64,000 nt of DNA from Cupriavidus sp. AU9028 (GCF_019795295.1 NZ_JAIMCG010000001.1:465157-529156); one strand, 5' to 3'. Counted from the stretch's first letter, positions 1-11,395 are shown. A program made the numbers and translations. The notes: generated from the letters alone by a model not told the origin.

Positions 1-713
1 GCATCTGCCACGCCGTGGTCATCCACCCGCCGGCGGGGATTGCCGGGGGCGATACCCTGCAGATCGATGTCGAGGTTGGCGCCGGGGCGCATGCGGTGCT
101 GGCCACGCCCGGTGCGACCAAATGGTACAAGTCGCTGGGCAGGGCCGCGCGGCAGAGCGTACGGCTGTCGGTCGAAGCAGGCGGCCGCCTGGACTGGTTG
201 CCGCAGGAGAATATCGTCTTCGACGACGCCCGCGCGCAGCTCGATACCACCGTCGAGCTGGCGCCGGGCGCGAGTGCCATCGGCTGGGATGCCGTGGTGC
301 TGGGACGGCAGGCGTCCGGCGAGCGCTGGGCGCGCGGCGAGCTGGATATCGTCACCCGCATCGGCTCGGCACAGCGCACTGTCTGGCTGGAGCAGGGACG
401 CTTCGATGCGGCATCGCCGCTGCGGCAATCCCGTGCGGGGCTGGATGGCATGCCGGTGTTTGGCTCCCTGTGGGCCGCAGGGCCGGGCGCCACGCGCGAT
501 CTGGCCGAGACGGTCGCGGCGAGCCTGCCTTATACCGGCGCGCTGCGTGCCGGCATCAGCTGTCTGGAGGACCGCGAGCACCCGGTCTTGCTGCTGCGCG
601 TGCTCGGCGCCCATATCGAGCCGGTACGCCGGCTGCTGATCGGCGCGTGGTGCGCATTGCGCGAACCCATACATGGTGTTGCCTCAAGGCCGCTGCGCCT
701 GTGGGCGACCTGA
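1..713 (+). CDS. ureD: Urease accessory protein UreD, 5' end cut by window
   Basis: UreD (UreH) binds apo-urease and, with UreF and UreG, forms the complex that inserts nickel into the active site. The frame is already open at the first bases of the window, so the N-terminus lies outside; about 236 codons are visible, against roughly 280 for full-length relatives. Family signatures seen are [10 protein letters not shown] close to the visible start, [11 protein letters not shown], and [16 protein letters not shown] at base 15 is an internal valine of the conserved block, not the start. It is the first visible gene of the urease operon; ureA begins 70 bp downstream on the same strand. The assignment is firm from both sequence and context. 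Confidence 0.95.
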   Translation, partial: ICHAVVIHPPAGIAGGDTLQIDVEVGAGAHAVLATPGATKWYKSLGRAARQSVRLSVEAGGRLDWLPQENIVFDDARAQLDTTVELAPGASAIGWDAVVLGRQASGERWARGELDIVTRIGSAQRTVWLEQGRFDAASPLRQSRAGLDGMPVFGSLWAAGPGATRDLAETVAASLPYTGALRAGISCLEDREHPVLLLRVLGAHIEPVRRLLIGAWCALREPIHGVASRPLRLWAT

Positions 714-732
714 TCGAGACGACTATCGTGGA

Positions 733-777
733 ACCACGAGGACCACGAGGACCACGAGAACCACGAGGACGACGAGG
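733..777 (+). repeat. Five 9-bp tandem repeats between ureD and ureA
   Basis: Five head-to-tail copies of a 9-bp unit, consensus ACCACGAGG, with single-base variants in copies 3 and 5. They fill most of the ureD-ureA spacer. The last copy runs into the purine-rich GAGGAAG that serves as ribosome binding site of ureA, so the array lies in the translation initiation region of the small urease subunit. Confidence 0.85.
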
Positions 778-783
778 AAGGCG

Positions 784-1086
<303 letters not shown>

Positions 1087-1155
1087 ACGCGCGCATCGCA
1101 AGCAGTGCGCATTCGGCAGTCCCGCACCATTACCCGAACAAGAACGAGGTCATCG

Positions 1156-1791
1156 ATGAATCGTATCCAAGCCGCTGTCAATGCCGCCCGCCGCACCCTC
1201 GTGCGGGCCGCTCCCCTGGCCGCCATCTGCGTCTTTTCCGCCTCCGCGCTGGCGCACCCGGGGCACGAAGCAGCCGACGTGGGCGCGAGCCTGTGGGCCG
1301 GCCTGCTGCACCCGCTGACCGGCGCGGACCACCTGCTGGCGATGGTGGCGGTCGGCGTCTGGAGTGCCCTTGCGATGCGCGACGGCGGTGTGCTGCGCTT
1401 GCCGGCCGCCTTCGTCACGCTGATGCTCGTCGGTGCGGGGCTGGGCATGGCGGGCATGACGCTGCCCCTGGTCGAGCCGATGATCGCCGCCTCGCTGCTC
1501 GTGCTCGGCCTGCTGATCGCGCTGCGCGCCCAGCTGCCGGCGGGAGCGGGACTGCTGCTGGTCGGCGGCTTCGCGCTGTTCCACGGTCATGCGCACGGCG
1601 CCGAGCTGCCGTCGGAGGCGGCGGCAATGCGCGCCGTGCTCGCCTACGTCGGCGGCTTCGCGGCGTCCACCGCCGCGCTGCATCTGGCCGGCATCGGCGC
1701 GGGTTCGCTGCTGCGCCGCCACGCGCCGTGGATCGCGCGCGCCGCGGGTGCCGGCGTGGCCGCCTACGGGGTCGGACTGATGCTCGCCTGA
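1156..1791 (+). CDS. ureJ: HupE/UreJ family membrane protein
   Basis: Polytopic inner-membrane protein of 211 residues of the HupE/UreJ family, thought to be nickel or cobalt permeases. The sequence shows an N-terminal cleavable signal ending around ASALA, then HPGHE, six or so hydrophobic segments, [15 protein letters not shown] and a FHGHAHG motif. These histidine-rich motifs are family hallmarks and probable metal ligands. Its place between ureA and ureB suggests nickel supply for urease. The ATG at 1156 gives a clean signal peptide; the upstream in-frame residues are Arg/Thr-rich and unlikely to be translated. Transport of nickel is inferred from the family, not visible directly. Confidence 0.92.
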   Translation: MNRIQAAVNAARRTLVRAAPLAAICVFSASALAHPGHEAADVGASLWAGLLHPLTGADHLLAMVAVGVWSALAMRDGGVLRLPAAFVTLMLVGAGLGMAGMTLPLVEPMIAASLLVLGLLIALRAQLPAGAGLLLVGGFALFHGHAHGAELPSEAAAMRAVLAYVGGFAASTAALHLAGIGAGSLLRRHAPWIARAAGAGVAAYGVGLMLA

Positions 1792-1823
1792 GCGGCAGCG
1801 CTGGATTGGACAGGGAGATTGCG

Positions 1824-2128
1824 ATGATTCCAGGCGAGCTGATGCCGGCCGACGGCGAGATCGAGTTGAATGTGGGCCGTGCCACCCTCACGCTGAGCGT
1901 GGCCAATACCGGCGACCGGCCGATCCAGGTGGGCTCGCATTTCCATTTCCACGAAACCAACGCCGCGCTCGACTTCGACCGCGAGGCGGCGCGCGGCTAT
2001 CGCCTGAACATCGCCGCCGGCACCGCCGTGCGGTTCGAGCCGGGGCAGTCGCGCACCGTCGAGCTGGTGGCGCTCGATGGCGACCGTATCGTCTACGGGT
2101 TCAACGGCAAGATCATGGGAGCGTTGTG

Positions 2129-2129
<1 letters not shown>
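1824..2129 (+). CDS. ureB: Urease beta subunit
   Basis: Second small structural subunit of urease, 101 residues. It starts [19 protein letters not shown] and contains the conserved [11 protein letters not shown] block and the YGFNGKIMG-like C-terminus. An AGGGAG ribosome binding site lies just upstream of the ATG at 1824. Its stop codon shares one base with the ureC start (TGATG at 2127-2131), a sign of translational coupling of the beta and alpha subunits. Length and sequence are normal for the family. Confidence 0.98.
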
Positions 2130-3847
<1,718 letters not shown>

Positions 3848-3882
3848 GCGGGCGGTTCTGTTGCCGCTCGCCATCGCCCACC

Positions 3883-4491
3883 ATGCTGAAGATCGACAAA
3901 CATCTGCCTGCGCCGCACGGCATCGCCGCCGTGCTGGTGCGCCGTGCGCCCAAACTCGAACTGCCCTTCGGCGAACGCAGCAAGAGCCGCCTGCGCGCGC
4001 GGCTGAGCGATGGCGAAGAGGCCGCGCTGCTGCTGCCGCGCGGCACGGTGCTGCGCGGCGGCGACCTGCTCGTTGCCGACAATGGCAGCTTGATCGAAGT
4101 CGTCGCGGCCCCCGAGACGGTGCTGGAGGTACGCGCCGATGACGGCCATGCGCTGATGCGCGCCGCCTACCATCTCGGCAACCGGCATACGCCGGTGGAG
4201 GTCGGGCGCGACTATCTGCGGCTCGAATACGATCCGGTGCTTGCCGACATGCTGGCGCGGCTGGGCGTGCGTGCCGAACAGGCACAGCTGCCGTTCGAGC
4301 CGGAAGCGGGCGCCTACGGCGGCGGGCACCGGCATGGCCACGATGCGACCTTCGCGGAAGACTATGCGCTGGCGCAGAAGGTGTTCGACGAGCATCACGG
4401 ACATGCGCATGGGCACTCGCACTCCCATTCTCATCCGCACGATCATGGGCACAGGCACCATGCGGGTTGCGGGCACGATCACGAACATTGA
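3883..4491 (+). CDS. ureE: Urease accessory nickel chaperone UreE
   Basis: UreE carries nickel to the UreD-UreF-UreG-apourease complex. The protein has 202 residues: an N-terminal peptide-binding domain, a metal-binding domain with the family pattern GNRHTPVEV and [12 protein letters not shown], and a tail of about 32 residues in which nearly every second residue is histidine (from about residue 171). This tail is the classic nickel store of the long UreE form. The gene follows ureC after 35 bp. Unusually, the next gene is not ureF but a DUF559 gene starting 7 bp downstream. Confidence 0.97.
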   Translation: MLKIDKHLPAPHGIAAVLVRRAPKLELPFGERSKSRLRARLSDGEEAALLLPRGTVLRGGDLLVADNGSLIEVVAAPETVLEVRADDGHALMRAAYHLGNRHTPVEVGRDYLRLEYDPVLADMLARLGVRAEQAQLPFEPEAGAYGGGHRHGHDATFAEDYALAQKVFDEHHGHAHGHSHSHSHPHDHGHRHHAGCGHDHEH

Positions 4492-4498
4492 GGCGGCC

Positions 4499-5077
4499 AT
4501 GGCTTCGGTCAGTACCCGAACGTATGCAAGGGAGTTGCGCGGGCAGCTGACCGATGCGGAGCAACGTCTGTGGTACTACTTGAGGGCACATCGGTTGTTC
4601 AGCGAGAAGTTCAAGCGGCAGGTTCCGGTCGGGCCGTATATCGCTGACTTCGCGTGTATGCGTTTGCGTCTGATTGTCGAGGCGGATGGCGCACAGCATG
4701 CGGACGGGGCGGATGCCGAACGTGATGCGTGGTTCAGACGCCAGGGCTATACGGTGCTTCGCTTCTGGAACAATGAAGTCCTTGGTCAGACGGGCGCGGT
4801 CCTTGAACGGATTCGGATGGAAGTGGACACGCTCGCTGCCCTCTCCCCCAACCCCTCTCCCGCAGGCGGGAGAGGGGAGCGTCGCAGCGCCAGTCGTGTC
4901 GCTGCCATAAACGGCGTCGGCGGCGCGGCCGGTTCGCTCCCCACGCCCGCTCAGGGTAGGAGAGACGGCGGTTTGCTCCCCTCGCCCGCTTGCGGGAGAG
5001 GGGCCGGGGGAGAGGGCAGCGGCGCGCGCAGACCGACGTCATCTCCACCGGACGACACCAGTCCAACCCGAGCATGA
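4499..5077 (+). CDS. DUF559 (restriction-endonuclease-like fold) protein inserted in the urease operon
   Basis: 192-residue protein. Residues 1 to about 105 match the DUF559 domain, which is related to very short patch repair endonucleases: [60 protein letters not shown]. The Glu-Asp-Gly-x-Gln-His and Asp-Phe residues are the presumed active site. Residues from about 115 to the end are low-complexity ([26 protein letters not shown]) and are the translation of palindromic repeats in the DNA. The stop codon overlaps the ureF start as ATGA. The gene sits between ureE and ureF, where no urease function is known for this family, so it is probably an intruder carried with the repeats. Nuclease activity is inferred from the fold only. 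Confidence 0.85.
   Translation: MASVSTRTYARELRGQLTDAEQRLWYYLRAHRLFSEKFKRQVPVGPYIADFACMRLRLIVEADGAQHADGADAERDAWFRRQGYTVLRFWNNEVLGQTGAVLERIRMEVDTLAALSPNPSPAGGRGERRSASRVAAINGVGGAAGSLPTPAQGRRDGGLLPSPACGRGAGGEGSGARRPTSSPPDDTSPTRA
4839..4880. repeat. GC-rich palindromic repeat inside the DUF559 gene (copy a)
   Basis: Imperfect palindrome whose core is CTCTCCCGC-AG-GCGGGAGAG, preceded by CCCTCTCCCCCAACC. It is translated in frame in the DUF559 gene. Related copies lie at 4975, 9904, 13568 and 18137, which marks a dispersed intergenic repeat family. Confidence 0.8.
4975..5017. repeat. GC-rich palindromic repeat inside the DUF559 gene (copy b)
   Basis: Second copy in the DUF559 tail, core CCCGCTTGCGGGAGAGGGG with an outer CTCCC...GGGGGAGAGGG pairing. 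It lies in inverted orientation relative to copy a, with a degenerate copy between them around 4930-4965. It ends about 55 bp before the ureF start, so the ureE-ureF part of the operon mRNA contains strong hairpins. Confidence 0.75.
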
Positions 5078-5775
5078 CCAACCCCCAGCAACTCCTCTCG
5101 CTGCTGCACCTGGCCTCGCCCGCGCTTCCCATCGGCGGGTTCAGCTATTCGCAAGGGCTGGAATCGGCAATTGACAGTGGCATCGTCGTCGATGCCGACA
5201 CCGCCCGCGACTGGATTCGCGAGAACCTGCTGCACGTGCAGGCCCACGCCGAGCTTCCGCTCTGGCTGCTCTTGCATCGCGCCTGGCGCAAGCGCGACGT
5301 CGAAGCGTTGCGCCGCTGGAATCACTGGTTCCTCACCAGCCGGGAGAGCGCGGAACTGCGGCTGGAGACCGAGCAGATGGGCTGGTCGCTGGCGAAGCTG
5401 ATCGGGCAGATGCAGTGGGGCGACGACGCGCTGCAGGAAGCGCTGTCGGCGTTGTCCGCGCTGTCTCCGGTCTGCCTGCCGACGGCGTTTGCCGCGGCCT
5501 GCGTGGCGCTGGACGTGGAAGAGAAGGACGGCCTTGCCGCCTACTGCTTCACGTGGGCGGAGAATCAGGTCGCCGCAGCCATCAAGGCGGTGCCGCTGGG
5601 GCAAGTGGCCGGCCAGCGGATCCTGGGCGACATGCATCGCTGCGTGCTGGAAGCCGTGGAGGAGGCGACGCGGCGTGCCGATGCCGATCCGCCCGAGCTA
5701 TCGACCTTCTCGCCCATGCTGGGACTGCTGTCGGCGCGTCACGAGACGCAGTACTCGCGGCTGTTCCGCTCCTGA
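5074..5775 (+). CDS. ureF: Urease accessory protein UreF
   Basis: UreF bridges UreD and UreG in the nickel-insertion complex and gates the GTPase. The 233-residue protein contains [21 protein letters not shown] near the start, WENQ-like [17 protein letters not shown], and the C-terminal [18 protein letters not shown] that contacts UreD; all are UreF hallmarks. The ATG at 5074 overlaps the stop of the preceding DUF559 gene (ATGA), so its translation may be coupled to that foreign frame. The gene is intact despite the insertion just upstream. Confidence 0.97.
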   Translation: MTNPQQLLSLLHLASPALPIGGFSYSQGLESAIDSGIVVDADTARDWIRENLLHVQAHAELPLWLLLHRAWRKRDVEALRRWNHWFLTSRESAELRLETEQMGWSLAKLIGQMQWGDDALQEALSALSALSPVCLPTAFAAACVALDVEEKDGLAAYCFTWAENQVAAAIKAVPLGQVAGQRILGDMHRCVLEAVEEATRRADADPPELSTFSPMLGLLSARHETQYSRLFRS

Positions 5776-5808
5776 ACCGAATCAAACGAACCGAGACACA
5801 CCATCATC

Positions 5809-6435
5809 ATGACCCGCACCAAGAAGCTTCCCCCGCTGCGCGTCGGTGTCGGCGGCCCGGTGGGCTCCGGCAAGACCACGCTGCTGGAAATGCTGTGCAA
5901 GGCGATGCGCGAGCGTTACGACCTCGTCGCCATCACCAACGACATCTACACCAAGGAAGACCAGCGCCTGCTGACGATCTCGGGAGCACTGCCTGCCGAG
6001 CGCATCATGGGCGTGGAAACCGGTGGCTGTCCGCACACCGCGATCCGCGAGGACGCCTCGATCAACCTGGAGGCAGTCGACCGGATGCTGGCCCGCTTTC
6101 CCCATGCGGATATCGTCTTCATCGAATCCGGCGGCGACAATCTGGCCGCCACCTTCAGCCCGGAACTGTCGGATCTGACCATCTACGTGATCGATGTCGC
6201 CGGCGGCGAGAAGATTCCGCGCAAGGGTGGGCCGGGCATTACCAAGTCGGATCTGCTGGTGATCAACAAGACCGACCTCGCGCCCTATGTCGGCGCGAAC
6301 CTGGAGGTGATGGAAAGCGACGCGCGCAAGATGCGCGGCGAGCGGCCGTTCGTGATGGGAAGCGTGAAGTCGGGCGAGGGACTGGACGCGGTGATCCGCT
6401 TCATCGAGCGGCAGGGGCTGTTCTCGGCGGAATGA
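5809..6435 (+). CDS. ureG: Urease accessory GTPase UreG
   Basis: SIMIBI-class GTPase that powers nickel delivery to urease. 208 residues; P-loop [10 protein letters not shown] (residues 15-24), the nickel-binding Cys-Pro-His motif within [13 protein letters not shown], the [16 protein letters not shown] block and the guanine-specificity motif NKTD. Length and motifs are standard. It is the last gene of the operon. Its final 35 bp overlap the 3' end of the oppositely oriented AraC gene, and no intervening terminator hairpin is evident. Confidence 0.98.
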   Translation: MTRTKKLPPLRVGVGGPVGSGKTTLLEMLCKAMRERYDLVAITNDIYTKEDQRLLTISGALPAERIMGVETGGCPHTAIREDASINLEAVDRMLARFPHADIVFIESGGDNLAATFSPELSDLTIYVIDVAGGEKIPRKGGPGITKSDLLVINKTDLAPYVGANLEVMESDARKMRGERPFVMGSVKSGEGLDAVIRFIERQGLFSAE

Positions 6436-7213
6436 CCGGCCACGCGCCGGGCGGCTGCAGGAAGGCCGAGGGCGGCGTGCCCAGCGCCTTGCGGAACATG
6501 CTGGAGAACGCGCTGGGGCTGTCGTAGCCCAATTCCAGCGCCACCTCCGTCACCGGTGCGCCGGCCGACAGCCGCGACAGCGCGGACATCAGGATGGCCT
6601 GTTGCCGCCATGCCGCGAACGACATGCCGGTCTGTTGCCGGAACCATCGCGCGAAGGTGCGGGGACTCTTGTTCAGCCGCCGCGCACAGTCTTCCGGCGA
6701 GACGCCAACGTCCGGCTGGGCCAGCAGCGAGACACACAGCGCCGCCAGCTGCGCATCCGGCGGGATCGGCGCGAACAGCGGCAAGGTGGGAGCGCGGCCC
6801 AGCTCGTGCAGGATCAGCGTCATCAGGGCACCGTCGCGGCTGTCGGGCGCATAGTCGGCCGGCACGTCCGCCGAAGCAAGCAGCAGTTGATGCAGCAGCT
6901 GGCTGACCAGCAGCACTTCGCAAGCCGCGGACTTGCGCGGCACTGCCTCGGGCAGCACGAACACGCTGCGCGTGCTGACGCCGTTCATGCGCACGCCATG
7001 CGGCTTGCCGGCGGGAATCCACACACCGGTGTAGGGCGGCACCACCCACGCGCCTTCCTCGGTGGTGACCTCCATCAATCCCGTGGTGCCGTACAGGAAC
7101 TGTGCGCGCCGATGGCTATGCGTCTCCAGCAGCGTGCCATACGGATAGTCGGTGCGGATCGGCAGGGCCACGCTGCGGCTGGCATCGACGGTCTCCAACA
7201 GAACGTTCAGCAT
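6401..7213 (-). CDS. AraC-family transcriptional regulator
   Basis: 270 residues. The N-terminal half is cupin-like ([29 protein letters not shown]) and the C-terminal half holds two helix-turn-helix units ([53 protein letters not shown]), giving an AraC regulator of the short cupin subclass. It lies 20 bp downstream of the Fsr-type exporter gene on the same strand and is probably cotranscribed with it, so it may control that exporter. The C-terminus is coded antiparallel to the end of ureG. Ligand unknown. Confidence 0.9.
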   Translation of the reverse strand: MLNVLLETVDASRSVALPIRTDYPYGTLLETHSHRRAQFLYGTTGLMEVTTEEGAWVVPPYTGVWIPAGKPHGVRMNGVSTRSVFVLPEAVPRKSAACEVLLVSQLLHQLLLASADVPADYAPDSRDGALMTLILHELGRAPTLPLFAPIPPDAQLAALCVSLLAQPDVGVSPEDCARRLNKSPRTFARWFRQQTGMSFAAWRQQAILMSALSRLSAGAPVTEVALELGYDSPSAFSSMFRKALGTPPSAFLQPPGAWPVIPPRTAPAAR

Positions 7214-7233
7214 GGCGGTGCCAGTGGGCGGGT

Positions 7234-8475
7234 TCAGTGTGCGCGCGGCTTCCTGGTGTCCGGCAGGAACGCCGTCGCCAGCCCAAGCAGCGGCAGGAAC
7301 GACGTCAGGTGGAAGACCCAGACGATGCCGCGGGCGTCGGCCAGCTGCCCCAGGCCCGCCGCGCCGATCCCGCCGATACCGAACATCAGGCCGAACATCA
7401 TGCCCGACACCATGCCGACCCGGCCCGGCACCGCTTCCTGCGCGTAGACCACCAGCGCGGCGAAGGCGGAGGACATTACCAGCCCGATCGGAATCGCCAG
7501 CGCCGCGGTCCAGAAGAGATTGGCATACGGCAGCGCGAGCGCGAACGGCGCCACGCCCAGGAACGAAATCCAGATCACCGCCTTGCGGCCGATACGGTCG
7601 CCCACCGGTCCGCCGGCAAAGGTGCCCGCGGCAACGGCTGCCAGGAAGATGAAGAGGTAGAGCTGGCTGTCCTGCACGCTCAGGTGGAAGCGCTGGATCA
7701 GGTAGAAGGTGAAGTAGTTGGTGATCGCCGCGATGTAGACGAACTTGGCGAACATCAGCACGCAGATCACCGCGACCGCCTGGATCATGCCGGCGCGGGT
7801 CAGCCCTTCGCCCGCCTTGCGGGCCACGCCCTTCATCTGCGCGTGGCCATGCTGCAGGGTCCAGTTGGTGATCCGGAACAGCACGAAGATGGCGGCGATG
7901 GCGGCGACGATGAACCAGGCGATGGCCGGCTGGCCATGCGGGATCACGATCAGCGCGGTCAGCAGCGGGCCGATTGCCGAGCCGGTGTTACCGCCCACCT
8001 GGAAGGTCGATTGCGCGGTGCCGAACCTGCCGCCGGACGCCATGCGGGCCACGCGCGACGCTTCCGGGTGAAAGGTCGCGGAGCCGACCCCGACCACGGC
8101 GGATGCCAGCAGCAGCATCGGATAACTGCCGGCTGTGGCAAGCAGCGCGATCCCCACCAGCGTGATGGCCATGCCGCAGGGCAGCAGGTAGGGCTTCGGA
8201 TGCTTGTCGGTGTAGAGCCCGACCCACGGCTGCAGCAGCGACGCGGTGGCTTGATAGGTCAGGGCGATCATGCCGATCTGCGCGAAGCTGAGCGCGAACT
8301 GCGTCTTCAGCATCGGGAAGACCGCGGGCAGCATCGCCTGGATCAGGTCGTTGAGCAGATGGGCGAAGGCGGCCGCGCCGACGATGCGCAGGACGAAGCC
8401 CTGGGTCTTCTGTGTGCCGGGGGTGTCGCTGGAGGGCGCCGTTGCGGGCTCCAGGGTGGAAGCGTCGGTAGTCAT
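7234..8475 (-). CDS. fsr: MFS exporter of the fosmidomycin-resistance (Fsr) type
   Basis: Inner-membrane major facilitator of about 413 residues with twelve predicted membrane segments. The sequence AHLLNDLIQAMLPAVFPMLK near the N-terminus, the segment around LLQPWVGLYTDKHPKPYLLP, and FHPEASRVARMASGGRFG are typical of Fsr exporters. Substrate is not deducible; E. coli Fsr exports fosmidomycin. I chose the ATG at 8475; an in-frame start at 8523 would add 16 residues with no family similarity. It forms a probable two-gene unit with the downstream AraC gene. Confidence 0.88.
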   Translation of the reverse strand: MTTDASTLEPATAPSSDTPGTQKTQGFVLRIVGAAAFAHLLNDLIQAMLPAVFPMLKTQFALSFAQIGMIALTYQATASLLQPWVGLYTDKHPKPYLLPCGMAITLVGIALLATAGSYPMLLLASAVVGVGSATFHPEASRVARMASGGRFGTAQSTFQVGGNTGSAIGPLLTALIVIPHGQPAIAWFIVAAIAAIFVLFRITNWTLQHGHAQMKGVARKAGEGLTRAGMIQAVAVICVLMFAKFVYIAAITNYFTFYLIQRFHLSVQDSQLYLFIFLAAVAAGTFAGGPVGDRIGRKAVIWISFLGVAPFALALPYANLFWTAALAIPIGLVMSSAFAALVVYAQEAVPGRVGMVSGMMFGLMFGIGGIGAAGLGQLADARGIVWVFHLTSFLPLLGLATAFLPDTRKPRAH

Positions 8476-8649
8476 GGGGCGGTGCGAAGCTGACTCGGAA
8501 ATTGCCGGTCGAAGCATCGTCACCGGCAGGGCAAGTCGTAGAGGTTACGAGGATACCGGACTGCGGACTCTCGCTGATTCGCCAATGATCGTCGAATTTC
8601 TGCCACGACGCACGTGCGGCGCTATCCTCTCGGAGAGGCGAGCAAAAGG

Positions 8650-8683
8650 AAAAAGCCCTCGGCTTGCGCCAGAGGGCTTTTTC
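8650..8683 (-). terminator. Rho-independent terminator after tRNA-Val
   Basis: Hairpin with stem AAAGCCCTC/GAGGGCTTT flanked by A and T runs on both sides, so it can work in either direction. On the minus strand it comes about 20 bp after the CCA end of the tRNA and should end that transcript. Confidence 0.8.
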
Positions 8684-8701
8684 TGCGGTTTCCCGCGAAT
8701 C

Positions 8702-8776
8702 TGGTGGGTGGTACAGGGATTGAACCTGTGACCCCTGCCGTGTGAAGGCAGTGCTCTACCGCTGAGCTAACCACCC
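8702..8776 (-). tRNA. tRNA-Val (anticodon CAC)
   Basis: Read on the minus strand the sequence starts GGGTGGTTAGCTCAGCGG and folds as a complete cloverleaf: acceptor GGGTGGT/ACCACCC, D arm, anticodon stem CTGCC/GGCAG with loop TTCACAC (anticodon CAC, reading GUG), T arm with GGTTCAATCC, and an encoded CCA end. 75 nt including CCA. It stands alone and is followed by a terminator. No integrase or attachment-site duplication is visible at its 3' end. Confidence 0.96.
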
Positions 8777-8864
8777 CTGTCGTTGCAGCGATTTGCTGTG
8801 CAACAGAGAAGCCGAGATTATGTCAGCGAGGCTGTATCTTGTAAAGCCCTTTGCGCGACTTTTT

Positions 8865-9806
8865 TCAGGAAGCGGCGGAGGCCTTCGCTTCCATGCCGGT
8901 GCCCAGTTGCCCGATCACGTCCATCAGCTGCTCGCGCAGCCAGCGGTTGGCGCCGTCGTTTTCGCCGCCGGCATGCCAGTACAGATGCAATTCGAGCGAC
9001 GGCACCTTGAACGGCAGCGTCAGCAGCCGGTTGCCGTAGGCCTCGTTGGCGATGCGGGCATAGCGCAGCGGCAGGGTGGCCAGCAGGTCCGTGCAGCTCA
9101 CCACGCGGCAGGCGGCGGCGTAGTGCTGGCAGCGCAGCCGCACCCGCCGGGTCAGGCCCATGCGATGCAGCGCCTGGTCTTCCAGGCCGGCCCCGCGCCG
9201 GCGGGACGAGACGTGCACGTGCTCGGCGGCCAGATACCGGTCCAGCGTCAGCTCCCGGCTGACCAGCGGATGATCGCGCCGGGCGAGCACCACCATCGGG
9301 TCGGAGAGGAAGGGCGCATGATGGATGGCGGGCGACACTGGCAGCAGGATGTCGATGGCGGTGTCCAGCGTGCCGGCCAGCAGTTCGGACTCCATCTCGC
9401 GGCGGTCGAAACGCACCGCGGCGAGGTCGACCTGCGGGGCGACCGAGGCGATGCGCGACATCAGTGGCGGCAGCAGGGTCGATTCCAGCGCGTCGCGCAT
9501 GCCGATGGTGAAGCGCCGCACGGTGGCGGTGGGATCGAAATGCGGGGTGTCCTGCAGCGTGCGGGCAAACGATTGCAGCGCGTTGCGCACCTCGCCGGCC
9601 AGTGACCGCGCCAGCGGCGTGGGCGCCATGCCCTGGCCGCGCCGCTCGAACAGCGGGTCGTCGAACAGGTTACGCAGCCGGCCGAGGGCGTGGCTGACGG
9701 CCGGCTGCGTCAGGTTCAGCTGGCGCGCCGCGGCGGTGATGCTGCCTTCGGTGTAGATGGCATCAAACACCACGAACAGGTTCAGGTCGATGCGGGAAAG
9801 TTGCAT
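8865..9806 (-). CDS. LysR-family regulator (NodD/NahR-like)
   Basis: 313 residues beginning MQLSRIDLNLFVVFDAIY, the N-terminus typical of the NodD-NahR branch of LysR regulators. The helix-turn-helix is at about residues 18-37 (SITAAARQLNLTQPAVSHAL), followed by the linker helix and an effector domain. The ATG at 9806 was chosen because upstream in-frame codons translate a palindromic repeat. It is divergent from the acyl-CoA dehydrogenase gene at 10133 across a 326-bp region, so that gene is its likely target. Effector unknown. Confidence 0.9.
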   Translation of the reverse strand: MQLSRIDLNLFVVFDAIYTEGSITAAARQLNLTQPAVSHALGRLRNLFDDPLFERRGQGMAPTPLARSLAGEVRNALQSFARTLQDTPHFDPTATVRRFTIGMRDALESTLLPPLMSRIASVAPQVDLAAVRFDRREMESELLAGTLDTAIDILLPVSPAIHHAPFLSDPMVVLARRDHPLVSRELTLDRYLAAEHVHVSSRRRGAGLEDQALHRMGLTRRVRLRCQHYAAACRVVSCTDLLATLPLRYARIANEAYGNRLLTLPFKVPSLELHLYWHAGGENDGANRWLREQLMDVIGQLGTGMEAKASAAS

Positions 9807-10132
9807 GGCGCATGCGATGGTGACGGGTGTTCCTTCTGTCCGGCTTCCCGGAGAGGGGCGGGGAGGAGGGAAGGCGCGGTAGAGGCAAGGCCAGCCGCCC
9901 GGTGCCCTCTCCCCCGGCCCTCTCCCCCTGGCGGGAGAGGGGAGCAACGCCGACGCGTGCGAGTCTTCAAGCGTCTTTGTCTTCCCACCCTCGGTGCTGC
10001 TTCATTCTGTCACGGAATGCAGAAGATTGATATCGGCGAATCCAGAAAATTCATTTTTCATATTCAGCCCGATGGGCTACAGTGGTTGCATTCAGTGGAT
10101 CGCCATATTCCGACAGGTTGCAAGGAGACACC
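9807..10132. other. Divergent LysR / acyl-CoA dehydrogenase intergenic region
   Basis: 326 bp without a gene. The LysR-proximal half carries a palindromic repeat copy (9904-9945). The half next to the acyl-CoA dehydrogenase is AT-richer (about 10018-10080) and holds GAAAATTCATTTTTC and the perfect inverted repeat AGCCC-GAT-GGGCT (10067-10079), reasonable candidates for a LysR operator. No confident promoter could be assigned. Confidence 0.5.
9904..9945. repeat. GC-rich palindromic repeat (copy c)
   Basis: CCCTCTCCCCC followed by CTCTCCCCCTGGCGGGAGAG: another copy of the dispersed family, placed just upstream of the LysR start. If the LysR frame is extended to an earlier start it reads through this repeat, which argues against that start. 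Confidence 0.75.
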
Positions 10133-11395
10133 ATGGACTTCGAGTACTCGCCCAAGGTCAAGGAGATGCGTGAGCGCCTGCTCGCCTTTTTCGACCAGCA
10201 TATCTACCCCAATGAAAAGCGCTTCCATCAGGAGCTGCAGGCCAACCGGGAGGCCGGCAATGTCTGGGTGCCGGTCAAGCTGATCGAGGAGCTCAAGCCG
10301 CTGGCGCGCGAGGCGGGTCTGTGGAACCTGTTTCTTCCCCGTTCGAAGCGTGCGCCGGAGGGGCTGTCGAACCTGGAATACGCGCCGCTTTGCGAGATCA
10401 TGGGGCGCGTGCCCTGGTCGCCCGAGGTGTTCAATTGCTCGGCCCCGGACACCGGCAATATGGAGACGCTGGAGCGCTATGCGTCGGAAGCGCTGAAGGA
10501 CCAGTGGCTGGAGCCGCTGCTGCGCGGCGAGATCCGCTCGGCGTTCCTGATGACCGAGCCCGGCGTTGCGTCGTCGGATGCAACCAATATTGCGTGCCGC
10601 ATCGAGCGCGATGGCGACCACTATGTGATCAACGGCACCAAGTGGTGGTCGTCGGGCGCCGGCGATCCGCGCTGCAAGATCTATATCGTGATGGGCAAGA
10701 CCAATCCGGATGCCGGCCGTCACGAGCAGCAATCGATGATCCTGGTGCCGGCCGACACGCCGGGGATTACCGTCAAGCGCCATCTGACCGTGTTCGGCTA
10801 TGACGACGCCCCGCACGGCCATATGGAGATCGAGCTGAAGGACGTGCGCGTGCCGGCCGAGAACATGCTGCTGGGCGAGGGCCGCGGTTTCGAGATCGCG
10901 CAGGGCCGCCTCGGGCCGGGCCGCATCCACCATTGCATGCGCAGCATCGGCGTGGCCGAGCGCGCGCTGGAACTGATGTGCAAGCGCAGCCTGTCGCGGG
11001 TGGCGTTCGGCAAGCCAGTCGCCCGTCAGGGCGTGACGCAGGAGCGCATCGCGGAAGCGCGCTGCGAGATCGAGATGGCGCGGCTGCTGACGCTGAAGGC
11101 CGCGTACATGATGGACACCGTCGGCAACAAGGTGGCCAAGGCGGAAATCGCGATGATCAAGGTGGTCGCCCCGAACGTGGCGCTGAAGGTCATCGATTGG
11201 GCCATGCAGGTACACGGCGCCGCCGGTGTCTCCAGCGACTTCCCGCTGGCCAACTGGTGGGCGCATCAGCGCACGCTGCGCTTTGCCGACGGTCCGGACG
11301 AGGTGCACCGCAATGCGATCGCCAAGCTGGAGCTGGCCAAGCATATGCAGGTCAGCGCGGACGAGATCAGCATGCCGGTGACCCGCGGTTCCTGA
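10133..11395 (+). CDS. Acyl-CoA dehydrogenase (ACAD10/11-like, LvaC-like)
   Basis: FAD enzyme of 420 residues catalysing alpha,beta-dehydrogenation of an acyl-CoA. Motifs include [16 protein letters not shown] (FAD binding), [16 protein letters not shown], and the C-terminal [17 protein letters not shown]. The WSSGAGDP and [15 protein letters not shown] sequences recall the group that in eukaryotes is fused to an aminoglycoside-phosphotransferase-like domain (ACAD10/11), and LvaC of the Pseudomonas levulinate pathway. A phosphotransferase of the matching type is encoded at 13730-14815. AAGGAG precedes the ATG at 10133, and a terminator follows at 11453. The substrate (short 4-hydroxyacyl-CoA or similar) is an inference. 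Confidence 0.9.
   Translation: MDFEYSPKVKEMRERLLAFFDQHIYPNEKRFHQELQANREAGNVWVPVKLIEELKPLAREAGLWNLFLPRSKRAPEGLSNLEYAPLCEIMGRVPWSPEVFNCSAPDTGNMETLERYASEALKDQWLEPLLRGEIRSAFLMTEPGVASSDATNIACRIERDGDHYVINGTKWWSSGAGDPRCKIYIVMGKTNPDAGRHEQQSMILVPADTPGITVKRHLTVFGYDDAPHGHMEIELKDVRVPAENMLLGEGRGFEIAQGRLGPGRIHHCMRSIGVAERALELMCKRSLSRVAFGKPVARQGVTQERIAEARCEIEMARLLTLKAAYMMDTVGNKVAKAEIAMIKVVAPNVALKVIDWAMQVHGAAGVSSDFPLANWWAHQRTLRFADGPDEVHRNAIAKLELAKHMQVSADEISMPVTRGS

Noticed and set aside
8702-8776. tRNA-Val as an integration site for a genomic island
   Set aside because: No integrase gene and no repeated copy of the tRNA 3' end were found on either side; the flanking genes look native.
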